Below are positions 1 through 7,639 of a DNA stretch of 64,000 nucleotides, piece by piece (the stretch's first letter is position 1; each line of letters begins with the position of its first letter). Origin of the DNA: Alienimonas californiensis (lineage in GTDB: Bacteria > Planctomycetota > Planctomycetia > Planctomycetales > Planctomycetaceae). The stretch is taken from contig NZ_CP036265.1 in assembly GCF_007743815.1 (NCBI RefSeq), positions 1,452,501 through 1,516,500 on the forward strand, read 5' to 3'. The notes under the pieces are model-generated. The model saw only the letters and a program-made list of their open reading frames with translations. It searched no databases and was not told where the DNA came from. Position numbers and translations under genes: made by a program.

Positions 1-1
1 A

Positions 2-274
2 GACGGGGAGCTGACGCGAGCGGACACCGCGTCGCTGATCGCCGCCGCCGAATCCGCCCGGCCGCTGCCGGCGGACGCCCGCTGGGGTTCGTTCTCGCAG
101 TCGCACCAGTCCACCCGGCAGGGCCGACGGCGGACGCTGCGGGGGTGCGGCGGGGCCGGGGCGTGGGCGGACGTGCCGGCCTGCCTGCTGCCCTGGCTGC
201 TGTGGGCCGGCCGGTTGGGGTGCGGCAAGGACCGCGTCGCCGGCGCCGGCGTCTGGAGGCTGACTCTGGATTGA
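2..274 (+). CDS. cas6: Cas6-like CRISPR RNA endonuclease, C-terminal end (5' truncated by window)
   Basis: The reading frame is open from the window edge to a TGA at 272-274 and gives about 90 residues. The segment has the usual look of the C-terminal RAMP domain of type III/I Cas6: an aromatic-Ser-x-Ser-x-x-Arg-Gln run (RWGSFSQSHQSTRQGRRR), a Gly-rich stretch, a Leu-Leu-Pro helix, then a terminal Gly-rich strand (GKDRVAGAGVWRL). Cas6 cuts precursor crRNA within the repeat. It is plus-strand while cas1, cas2 and both arrays are read leftward, so it probably closes an effector operon lying outside the window. The assignment rests on pattern and on the CRISPR loci 0.7 kb away; the catalytic N-terminal domain is not visible. 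Confidence 0.6.
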   Translation, partial: DGELTRADTASLIAAAESARPLPADARWGSFSQSHQSTRQGRRRTLRGCGGAGAWADVPACLLPWLLWAGRLGCGKDRVAGAGVWRLTLD

Positions 275-295
275 CGGCCCCCGGCCCCGCGGCGG

Positions 296-724
296 TCAGT
301 CCGCCGGGTCGAACCAGTCGGCCGCCTTCGCCCGGGCCCGCTGCTTGACGTTCTCGTCGATCGCGAAGGCGACCGCCGCCACGGTCCAGGCGAGGGCCGC
401 CGCGTCGTCGGCGAAACCGACGCCCGGCAGCGCGTCGGGCACGGCGTCCAGCGGCATCATCAAATAGGCCAGCGCGGCGGCGATTCGGGCCTTCGCCCAC
501 GCCGGCGTATTGGGGCTGAGGGCGGCGTAGTACAGCCACAGGGCCTTCTCGACCGTCTGCCGGCCGATCGCCCCGGCGCGGGTCGACAGCAGGCCCCGCA
601 GCGCCGCCCGCTCGGGCAGAGCGTCCCCCTCCGGCGCCAGGTCCAACGAGGCCGGCCGTTCGGCGGGCAGCGGGTCTCCGCCACGGCAGGACGGGACGGA
701 GAGACGGGCGGAGGGGGCGAGCAT
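296..724 (-). CDS. YkvA/DUF1232 family protein
   Basis: A 142-residue protein whose C-terminal half carries the DUF1232 signature: a helix followed by AALAYLMMPLDAVPDALPG and then GFADDAAAL. Members are small membrane-associated proteins of unknown role. The N-terminal 45 residues are Pro/Arg-rich and not conserved. The ATG at 722-724 is the natural start. It is convergent with the cas6-like gene (21 bp between stops), and nothing in it suggests a CRISPR function. The family call is secure; the role is not known. Confidence 0.8.
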   Translation of the reverse strand: MLAPSARLSVPSCRGGDPLPAERPASLDLAPEGDALPERAALRGLLSTRAGAIGRQTVEKALWLYYAALSPNTPAWAKARIAAALAYLMMPLDAVPDALPGVGFADDAAALAWTVAAVAFAIDENVKQRARAKAADWFDPAD

Positions 725-944
725 GAGTGAGCGGGAGCGGCGGGGGTCTTGGACGGGTGGATGCGGGACTCACGTCCCGCCCCACCTACGCCGGTCGCGG
801 TTCCCGCCTGACGCGGCGGGCAAAAAAGAACGGCCCGCACGCCCAACAGCGTGCAGGCCGTCATTGGCCGAAACAGATCGGCCCGGGGACGCCAAGGTAG
901 CGAAGGCACTTCTGCTGCCCGTACGTGCCTCTGACACAGACCCC

Positions 945-2010
945 GTTTCAACCCGCCTGGTTAGCGGAAGCTCGGTGGGGTGAGGTCGAATACTACGAGC
1001 AATTGTTCGACGGGCAGTGGTTTTAACCCGCCTGCGTAGCGGAAACCCGGTGGGACGTGCCCACCAAGGGGCTCCCCAACGCGGCCCATCGGGGCACCAT
1101 GTTTCAACCCGCCTGCGTAGCGGATGCCCGGCGGGGCTCGGCGAGGGCCGGGCGATCTACAAAGACCCCGTCACCGACGAGTTTCAACCCGCCTGAGTAG
1201 CGGAAGCCCGGTGGGGCGGCGTGGACATCGCCAACTACCTCGGCAAGGTGCTGGTCAAGTTTCAACCCGCCTGCGTAGCGGAAGCCCGGTGGGTCGGCGA
1301 TGCACAAGTGCAACTTGAAGACCCCGCACCGCTTGTTTCAACCCGCCTGCGTAGCGGAAGCCCGGTGGGGCATCACGCGGGTCGACCACCTGAACGGCTG
1401 CGTGTTCTTTCACGTGTTTCAACCCGCCTGCGTAGCGGAAGCCCGGTGGGGCACGTTCAAGACCTGTTCCACACGGACGACGTGGTCGCCATCTGGTTTC
1501 AACCCGCCTGCGTAGCGGAAGCCCGGTGAGGCGACGGCCCGAACCTGCGGACCCTGCTCGCCGGTTCGCCCTATTTCAACCCGCCTAGTTAGCGGAAGGC
1601 CGGTGGGGCCCAATCTACAGCATCGACTGGGCGACGATGTACTACTACGCCCTGTTTCAACCCGCCTGCGTAGCGGAAGCCCGGTGGGGCGATGAACGAC
1701 TTCGTCGAGTTCTTCGAGGACCAGATCTGGGGGTTTCAACCCGCCTGGATAGCGGAAGCCCTGTGATGCCAAGCCGTTCGACAAGGCCCTGCTGGCGGAG
1801 CGTGTGCGGACGCTGGTGTTTCAACCCGCCCGCGTAGCGGAAGCCCGGTGGGACGCCCCCATCCCCAATCTCTCCGTCGGCCAGTCGGTCACGTTTCAAC
1901 CCGCCTGAGTAGCGGAAGCCCGGTGGGGCGACGTGCTGTGCGTCGTGGACGACTGCTGCGTCACCTGCTGGCCGTTTCAACCCGCCTGCGTCGCGGAGGC
2001 CGCCGGCTCT
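945..2010 (-). CRISPR. CRISPR array 1 (14 repeats, 13 spacers), partly decayed
   Basis: Fourteen 37-nt repeats start at 945, 1020, 1101, 1181, 1259, 1335, 1416, 1496, 1573, 1654, 1733, 1818, 1893 and 1974; spacers are about 38-48 nt. On the plus strand each begins GTTTCAACCCGCCTG and ends near GCCCGGTGGGGC. The reverse complement therefore ends GGCGGGTTGAAAC, a classical crRNA 5'-handle end, so the array is read leftward from the leader at 2011-2131. Several units carry point changes (1020, 1573, 1733). The leader-proximal unit at 1974 lacks about 10 nt at its leader side compared with array 2. A further, barely recognisable unit may lie near 870-905. Confidence 0.96.
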
Positions 2011-2131
2011 CGCAACCCCTTGACGATCAACAGGTTGTGAACGCGTTTGCCCGCCCCCCCAAAAGGGAGGTCCACCGGGCGGGGGAACTGGCCCCACCGG
2101 GGCCGCAGTCTCCCCGCAAACTCCCGATCGG
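2011..2131 (-). promoter_or_regulatory. Leader of CRISPR array 1
   Basis: The sequence between array 1 and the cas1 stop aligns almost end to end with the sequence flanking array 2 at 4682-4800. Shared blocks include AACC..TTGAC..TCAA, CGTTTGCCCG, a C-run/G-run dyad (2054-2070 here) and a downstream GCCGCAGT/GACGCAGT block. Conservation next to the repeat end where spacers would be added fits a leader. Promoter elements were not resolved. Confidence 0.7.
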
Positions 2132-3211
2132 TCAAGGGCTTACGCCGGCCCCAGGCCCCCCGGAACGACGCCCCAGCGCCGCGACGAACTCCGTCACGAC
2201 CCCGTTCAACCGCTCCCGCAGGTCGTGGACGGCCCAGTGGGTCTCCCAGTCGGCGAGGGCCACGGGAAAGCAGTCCGGCTTCAGCCGCGTGCCGTGCGAC
2301 GGATGTTCCTCGAAATCCGCCGGGCTCAGTCGCCCCTGATTGCAGACCGCCAACGTCCACCGGCCGACGGCGTCGGCCCGCAGCGGTTCGGCCAGGTCGC
2401 AGGCGAGGCTGGGCCGGCCGGGGCGATTTTCGTGCAGGCAGCCGCGGTCGACCTCCAGCCCGCGGGCGGCGGCCGCGGCGGCGGCTCGTTCGACCACCAA
2501 CGTCCCGGCGAGGCTCAGCAGGGCGTTGACCGGCCCCCGCGGCGGGCGGCGGACCCGTTTGGCGAACGACCAGCCCGGCCGCAGCGTGGCAGCCAACAGG
2601 CGAAACCAGATCGCCGCCGCGCCCCCCTCCACCCCTCGCAGTGCGTTGACCGAGTCGACCGCGTTCGCCCGCCGCCATGCATTGCGCAACCGATGCAGCG
2701 CCGCGGTCGCCCCGGGTTTGCCGCGCTTCTGCAACTCTCGGGCGGCAGTTCCCTGCGCGGCGAGTTTGTCGAGGACGAACCGGCGGGCCAGTTCTCGTCT
2801 GCGATCCGGGTCGGCGAGGGCGGCGAACTGTCGGTCGCGCAGACCCGCCGCCGAGGGGCCGGGGCGTTCGGGCAGGAGGCGTCCGCGAACGCGGCGGCCG
2901 TCGGCGCTGAATAGGGCGATCGGCGTTCCGGCTTGGCAGAACCGATATAGCGCCGCCGCCGACAGGTGCACCGTCCCGTAACAGCAGACCAGATCCAGCC
3001 GCCCGGTCCGCACCGCGACCGGCTCGCCGTGCAGGGGCGAGAAGACGGCCCGCGGTCCCCGGGTGCCCAGTCGTCCGGGACCGACGCAGTGCCACGTCCG
3101 CGGCCCGAACGGCGCCGCCCGCTTGGGCCGGGGCCGCACGGGGCGAGGATCAGCGGCGGGGCGAAGGGCGGGCACGAGAAGCCATCGAGCGCGGGAGAAC
3201 CCGCCCCGCAA
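2132..3211 (-). CDS. cas1: CRISPR integrase Cas1
   Basis: The metal-dependent integrase of spacer acquisition, working with Cas2. The C-terminal helical domain holds the three expected ligands: Glu195 in LRGVEGGAAAIWF, His260 in GCLHENRPGR and Asp272 in SLACDLAEPLR. The N-terminal beta domain is recognisable around residues 45-115 (GRLDLVCCYGTVHLSAAAL, then TPIALFSADGRRVRGRL). The frame opens at a TTG (3211); about 40 residues precede the conserved domain, so the true start may be further in. The 3' end abuts leader 1, and the 5' end lies 45 bp from the decayed trailer end of array 2. Catalytic residues are intact, so the protein is probably active. Confidence 0.93.
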   Translation of the reverse strand: MRGGFSRARWLLVPALRPAADPRPVRPRPKRAAPFGPRTWHCVGPGRLGTRGPRAVFSPLHGEPVAVRTGRLDLVCCYGTVHLSAAALYRFCQAGTPIALFSADGRRVRGRLLPERPGPSAAGLRDRQFAALADPDRRRELARRFVLDKLAAQGTAARELQKRGKPGATAALHRLRNAWRRANAVDSVNALRGVEGGAAAIWFRLLAATLRPGWSFAKRVRRPPRGPVNALLSLAGTLVVERAAAAAAARGLEVDRGCLHENRPGRPSLACDLAEPLRADAVGRWTLAVCNQGRLSPADFEEHPSHGTRLKPDCFPVALADWETHWAVHDLRERLNGVVTEFVAALGRRSGGPGAGVSP

Positions 3212-3255
3212 CGTCGGCGTGTGCCGATCGGTTCAAAAGCGGAATGCGAAACGTG

Positions 3256-4681
3256 GGCTGAGCCCGCCTGCGTAGCGGAAGCCCGACGGAACGCATGGAC
3301 TTCTACAGCCCATACGTCCCGCTGACACAAACACCGATTCAACCCGCCTGATGAGCGGAAGCCAGACGGGGGGGACCGACTGTCTCCGCCGGATGCAGGA
3401 GGGCGGACCGACGTTTCAACCCGCCTGGTTAGCGGAGGCCCGGTGAGGCGGCCGAGGAGCCGGCCAAAGACCTCGACATTATCGTCTCGTTTCAACCCGC
3501 CTGGTTAGCGGAGGCCCGGCGAGGCGAATTCTCCAACGCCCTTCAAGAGATTGAGGATTGGCAGGAGTTTCAACCCGCCTGGTTAGCGGAGGCCCAGCGA
3601 GGCGCCCCCAAGCTGATGCGGTGCGATCTGGAGAAGATCCCCGCGTTTCAACACGCTTGGTTAGCGGAGGCCCGGTGAGGCACTCCTTGAGCGCCCCCCG
3701 GCGAGCGGTCTGTTCTCCGTCGTTTCAACCCGCCTGGTTAGCGGAGGCCCGGCGAGGCGGCCGAAAAGGGGTGGGTGCTGCTGGGGCAGAAGTACGTCGA
3801 GTTTCAACCCGCCTGGTTAGCGGAGGCCCGGCGAGGCGAGTACGTTGTACATGCTTGGGCACTGGATTCTGATGTTTCAACCCGCCTGGTTAGCGGAGGC
3901 CCGGCGAGGCGCGACAACCGTCGGCAGGCTGTCGCGGCCCTCCTGGTCGCGTTTCAACCCGCCTGGTTAGCGGAGGCCCGGCGAGGCCTCCGCTGGCTGA
4001 GCGCCCCTCGTTCGACATCCGCAACCCGTTTCAACCCGCCTGGTTAGCGGAGGCCCGGCGAGGCGACGCCCTGGAGGCGGCGCACTACCACAACAGACAC
4101 AAGGGTTTCAACCCGCCTGGTTAGCGGAGGCCCGGCGAGGCGCGGGCTCCGAGGCCTACCGTGTGCGCGGCGATACGCCTGGTTTCAACCCGCCTGGTTA
4201 GCGGAGGCCCGGCGAGGCCCCGGCGTCCTCGACGCGCTCGTTGCCGTCCTGAAGACGAAGTTTCAACCCGCCTGGTTAGCGGAGGCCCGGCGAGGCGCTG
4301 GGTCAAGGCCACGCTCCTCGACATGGTCGTCGAGGTTTCAACCCGCCTGGTTAGCGGAGGCCCGGCGAGGCGTACCGGACGCCGGAGCTGGCGGCGGCCC
4401 CCAAGGATGTTTCAACCCGCCTGGTTAGCGGAGGCCCGGCGAGGCTTGCTGGAGCTGTTCGCGGACCTCAACGAGGGTCGTCTCGCCGTTTCAACCCGCC
4501 TGGTTAGCGGAGGCCCGGCGAGGCACCAGTGCCCAGGTGCTGGTGTGGCGTGAGGCAGCTAACGTTTCAACCCGCCTGGTTAGCGGAGGCCCGGCGAGGC
4601 CTGCGGCTCATCACGGCCAGCACCCACCCGCAGCACTACGCCCGGTTTCAACCCGCCTGGTTAGCGGAGGCCCGGCGAGGC
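3256..4681 (-). CRISPR. CRISPR array 2 (17 well-kept repeats plus 2 decayed ones)
   Basis: Well-kept 37-nt repeats start at 3413, 3489, 3567, 3645, 3722, 3801, 3874, 3951, 4028, 4105, 4182, 4260, 4335, 4409, 4488, 4564 and 4645; decayed ones lie at 3256 and 3336. The plus-strand unit begins GTTTCAACCCGCCTGGTTAG and ends GCCCGGCGAGGC. It differs from array 1 in the central GGTTAG against CGTAG and in the final GCGAGGC against GTGGGGC. Units become nearly identical toward 4681 and decay toward 3256, so new spacers enter at the right end and transcription runs leftward. Spacers are mostly 36-44 nt, usual for type I/III systems. Confidence 0.97.
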
Positions 4682-5182
4682 GCCGGCAGTTGTAACCTCT
4701 TGACCTTCAAGACGTTGCCAAGCCGTTTGCCCGACCCCCCGGTTTGGGGGGTCCGCCGGGCGAAACGTCGGCCTCGCCGGGCGACGCAGTGTCGCCCTAA
4801 CCGGCTGCCGGGTCAACTGTTTTCGTCGGCGCCCGACCCCCCCCTGCGGATCTCCCCCGGCCCGGGGATCGGGCGCCGACGACGCTGGGACGAGCAGCGC
4901 GCCGGTCGCGGAGGCCACCACCGCCTCGGGGCGAATCGCCGCCGGGCGCCCCCGCGCACGGCCGGTCGGCGTCTCGCCCGGCGCCAGGCGCCACGCCTGC
5001 AAGAGGTCTGCGGAGGGGTCCAGGTGGACGGCGGCGGCGTCCAGCAGCGCGTCCAGGTCGAGGGGGGACAGCTCCGCCAGGAACACGCTTTTCTGCACCC
5101 GCACGGCGGCGGTTTCCAGGATCGCGGCGCATTTCCGCAGTCGGTTCGGATCGCTCACGTCGTAGGCCAGCAGAAACCACAT
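4661..5182 (-). CDS. cas2: CRISPR-associated Cas2, with read-through C-terminus
   Basis: The first 75 residues or so are Cas2: MWFLLAYDVSDPNRLRKCA (beta1 with the Asp of the ferredoxin fold), RVQKSVFLAEL, then a strand LLQAWRL. Cas2 bridges two Cas1 dimers during spacer integration. Family members are usually 85-110 residues, but this frame has no stop until a TAA formed by the leader-proximal CRISPR repeat (4661-4663), giving 173 residues. The last 65 or so residues are Pro/Arg-rich, coincide with the leader of array 2, and look like read-through. The order on this strand is cas2, array 2, cas1, array 1. Confidence 0.88.
   Translation of the reverse strand: MWFLLAYDVSDPNRLRKCAAILETAAVRVQKSVFLAELSPLDLDALLDAAAVHLDPSADLLQAWRLAPGETPTGRARGRPAAIRPEAVVASATGALLVPASSAPDPRAGGDPQGGVGRRRKQLTRQPVRATLRRPARPTFRPADPPNRGVGQTAWQRLEGQEVTTAGASPGLR
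4682..4800 (-). promoter_or_regulatory. Leader of CRISPR array 2, overlapping the cas2 3' end
   Basis: Homologous to leader 1. It holds a dyad of six C (4735-4740), a five-base spacer and six G (4746-4751), flanked by TTTGCCCG and CGGGCGAAA arms that extend the hairpin to roughly 4726-4764. The same dyad in leader 1 has changed loop bases but kept pairing. The region also falls inside the open frame of cas2. Confidence 0.7.
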
Positions 5183-5298
5183 GTCCGCAGCCTAGCGCCG
5201 GCGCCGCGGACGCGGGCGAACGCCGATTTCGCGAGGGGCCGCGTCAGGGCCGCGGGCCGGGCGACGTATTTCCAGCACTGGCACCTCGGAGTCGCCTA

Positions 5299-6528
5299 AT
5301 GACCCGAACCGCTCCCGCCAACGTCCCCGACCTTCCTCCCCGCACGTCCGCTCCCCCGCCCGCCATGAACGCCGCCCGCCCCCGCTCCGCCGCCGCCGCG
5401 TACGCTCGCACCTCCGCCGGGGACCGGCGGGGGGCGACGTGGGCGGGGGTGGCGGGGATCCTGGCCCTGGCGGCACTGCTGGCGTTGGGCGGGGCGGCGG
5501 TCTGGCAGGCGTATCAACTCGGGGAAGATGCCCCGGTCGCCTTCCCGGCGCCGGCCGCGGCGCCGACGCCGGTCGTCGCGCCGGTCGAACCGCCGGCGCC
5601 GACGCCGGCGGAGGTCTACGCCCAGGAGATCCTCCCCCTGATGACGCCGTTCGAGGCCCGCAACCGCGCGGCCGTCGGCCGGGCGGTGAACGATCTGCGG
5701 GAGGCGTTCGGCGGGTTCTCCGCCGGCGTCCCGGTGTTTACCGAGGACATGATGACGTTCAACACGCGGGGCGTGCTGGCGAAGCGGACGGCGCAGGACT
5801 GGTGGGCCGAGGACGGCGCGGACCGCGTGGGGGCGTACGTGGACCGCAAGGTGGCCCGGTACGTCGTCAGCGACGCCAAGCTGCGGGACGCGGTGGCCCG
5901 GGCGGCTGAGCGGCTGCGGGCGGACCTGCTCGCCAGCCGGAATACGCTGCTGGCGGACGTGGACGCGGCGCTGTCCGCCCGGGATCTGGCCGTGCGGCTG
6001 GAGATGGACCCCGCGGGCGTCAAGCGGGTGCGGGCGGCGTTCGACGACCGGCTGCGGGTCGAGCTGCGGGCCGACGCCGCGGACTCTCTGCGGACGATGA
6101 TCCTCAGCGAGGTCGGCGGGGAGCTGATCGGCTACGCCCTCACCCAGATCCTCACCCGGCTGGTCGTGCAGGCGGCGACCCGGGCGGCGGCGGCGGTGGG
6201 CGTCTCCGCGTTGGCCAGCGGGTCGGCGATGGTCGGCGGGGCGGCCGGCGGCGGGGCCGCGGGCACGGTCGGCGGGCCGGCGGGCGTGGCGGCGGGGATC
6301 GCCGGCGGCGTGATCGTCGGGTTGGCGATCGACTGGTGGATGAGCGAACGGCTCGAGGCGCAGCTGGCCGGCACGATGCGGAACTACCTGGACGCCCTGG
6401 AGCGGTCCTTGATCGAGGGCGGCCACGGCGCCCCCGGCGTGCGGGACGAGTTCGCCGCCGCCGCCCGTCGCCTCAACGCCGACGCCGCCGAGGCCCTTCG
6501 CGCCGCCGTCCTCGGCGACGACGCCTGA
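5299..6528 (+). CDS. Unknown protein with one N-terminal membrane anchor and a Gly/Ala-rich hydrophobic segment
   Basis: 409 residues. A hydrophobic helix at about 48-70 (VAGILALAALLALGGAAVW) follows a disordered N-terminus. A Pro/Ala linker comes next, then a mostly helical domain with a Trp-Trp pair (QDWWAEDG, near 165). Around 275-330 lies a long Ala/Gly-rich hydrophobic stretch (ASGSAMVGGAAGGGAAG, GGVIVGLAIDWW) resembling a glycine-zipper membrane segment. I do not recognise the family. It is followed 61 bp later by another unknown exported or anchored protein, and the two may form an operon. Confidence 0.75.
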   Translation: MTRTAPANVPDLPPRTSAPPPAMNAARPRSAAAAYARTSAGDRRGATWAGVAGILALAALLALGGAAVWQAYQLGEDAPVAFPAPAAAPTPVVAPVEPPAPTPAEVYAQEILPLMTPFEARNRAAVGRAVNDLREAFGGFSAGVPVFTEDMMTFNTRGVLAKRTAQDWWAEDGADRVGAYVDRKVARYVVSDAKLRDAVARAAERLRADLLASRNTLLADVDAALSARDLAVRLEMDPAGVKRVRAAFDDRLRVELRADAADSLRTMILSEVGGELIGYALTQILTRLVVQAATRAAAAVGVSALASGSAMVGGAAGGGAAGTVGGPAGVAAGIAGGVIVGLAIDWWMSERLEAQLAGTMRNYLDALERSLIEGGHGAPGVRDEFAAAARRLNADAAEALRAAVLGDDA

Positions 6529-6589
6529 CGGGCCGCGGCGTCCGCGTCCCCCTCACCTTCTTCCGCCAATCCCTTCTCCCCGCCCACCG

Positions 6590-7519
6590 ATGACCGCCCG
6601 CCCGTTCGCCCTGCCGCTGTTCGCCCTGCTGCTCGCCGGCGCCGCCCTGCTCGCCGCCCCGCCGCGGGCGGCTGCGAGTCCGGCGACCCCGCTGGCGAAG
6701 CAGCTCGTCGCGGAGATCGCGGAGCGGTTCGGTTCGAAGGGGGCCCGGGAGTTGGCAGAACTGGGCGGCCGCGAGGGGTTGGAGGAGGTCCTGGAGCGGG
6801 CGACGCGGGAGGGCGCCGGCGAGGTCGCCGTCCGGGTCGCCCGGGAGCGAGGCCCGGCGGCGCTGAACGCGGCCGCCCCGCACCCCGGGACGCTGCTGCC
6901 GGCCCTGGACCGCCTGCCGAAGGGACTGACGGACGAGGCGGTCGCCGCGTTGGGGCGGGAGCCGGACGGGATCGCCCGGCTCGTGCGGGAGTACGGCGAC
7001 GACGTGCTGGAGGCGGAGGCCCGTCACCCGGGCTTCGGCGTGCGGCTGACCCGAGCCGCGCGGGCGGACGGCCTGCGGCTGCTCTCCCGCTGCGACGAGG
7101 ACGCGGCCCTCGGCCTGGCCCGCCGGGCGGACGAACTCGCCGCGCTCCCGCCGTCGTCCCGGCACGCCCTCGCCGACGCCGTCGAGGCCGGCGACACGGC
7201 CGGTCTTCGGGAACGCTTGGCGGAGCTCGCCGCCCAGCCCGGCACGATCGTCTCCGCGGGCCTCGCCGGGGCCCTGCTGATCGCCGCCGGCGAGACCGCT
7301 GAGGCCGCCGACGCCTTCGCCGGAACGTTGAAGGAACCGCTGAAAGAGCTGGCCGGCCCGGAGTCGATCACCGCAACCGCTCCGGACGGGACCACGACGA
7401 CGACCACCCGTCCCGCGTGGGCGGCCCCGCTGAACCTCGCCGCCGGCGGCCTCGCCGCGATGCTCGTCATCGTCGGCCTGGGGGCGGGGTTGCGGCTCGG
7501 GCGTCGGACGACCCGTTAA
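6590..7519 (+). CDS. Unknown secreted or anchored helical protein
   Basis: 309 residues. A signal peptide is visible (LPLFALLLAGAALLAAPPRAAA), followed by a Leu/Arg/Glu-rich helical body that may be repeat-like (REGLEEVLERA, GLARRADELAALP, GLRERLAELAA). A Thr-rich patch (TTTTTTRP) precedes a C-terminal membrane helix (LNLAAGGLAAMLVIVGLG) and a basic tail. The topology suggests an outward-facing helical domain tethered at the C-terminus. No family was recognised. It stands between an anchored unknown protein and the DUF6361 gene. Confidence 0.75.
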   Translation: MTARPFALPLFALLLAGAALLAAPPRAAASPATPLAKQLVAEIAERFGSKGARELAELGGREGLEEVLERATREGAGEVAVRVARERGPAALNAAAPHPGTLLPALDRLPKGLTDEAVAALGREPDGIARLVREYGDDVLEAEARHPGFGVRLTRAARADGLRLLSRCDEDAALGLARRADELAALPPSSRHALADAVEAGDTAGLRERLAELAAQPGTIVSAGLAGALLIAAGETAEAADAFAGTLKEPLKELAGPESITATAPDGTTTTTTRPAWAAPLNLAAGGLAAMLVIVGLGAGLRLGRRTTR

Positions 7520-7639
7520 ACGCCGGCCGGACCGCCGACGGTGGAGACCGCCCCCGTCTGCGGGGACGATGACTTCCCGCCGGCGTCCGCCCCCACGACT
7601 CCGCCGACCCCTCCCGCTTCTCGTCCCGAACGCCCGCCG

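Noticed and set aside
1221..1837. Repeating peptides such as FQPACVAEARW in several frames.
   Set aside because: These are translations of CRISPR repeats, not proteins.
1977..3095. A 372-codon minus-strand frame overlapping cas1 and ending in a CRISPR repeat.
   Set aside because: Shadow frame; cas1 motifs lie in the frame 2132-3211.
2..5182. Assigning a CRISPR subtype (III-B, III-D or I).
   Set aside because: No effector gene is inside the window; a Cas6-like tail, Cas1 and Cas2 are shared among types.
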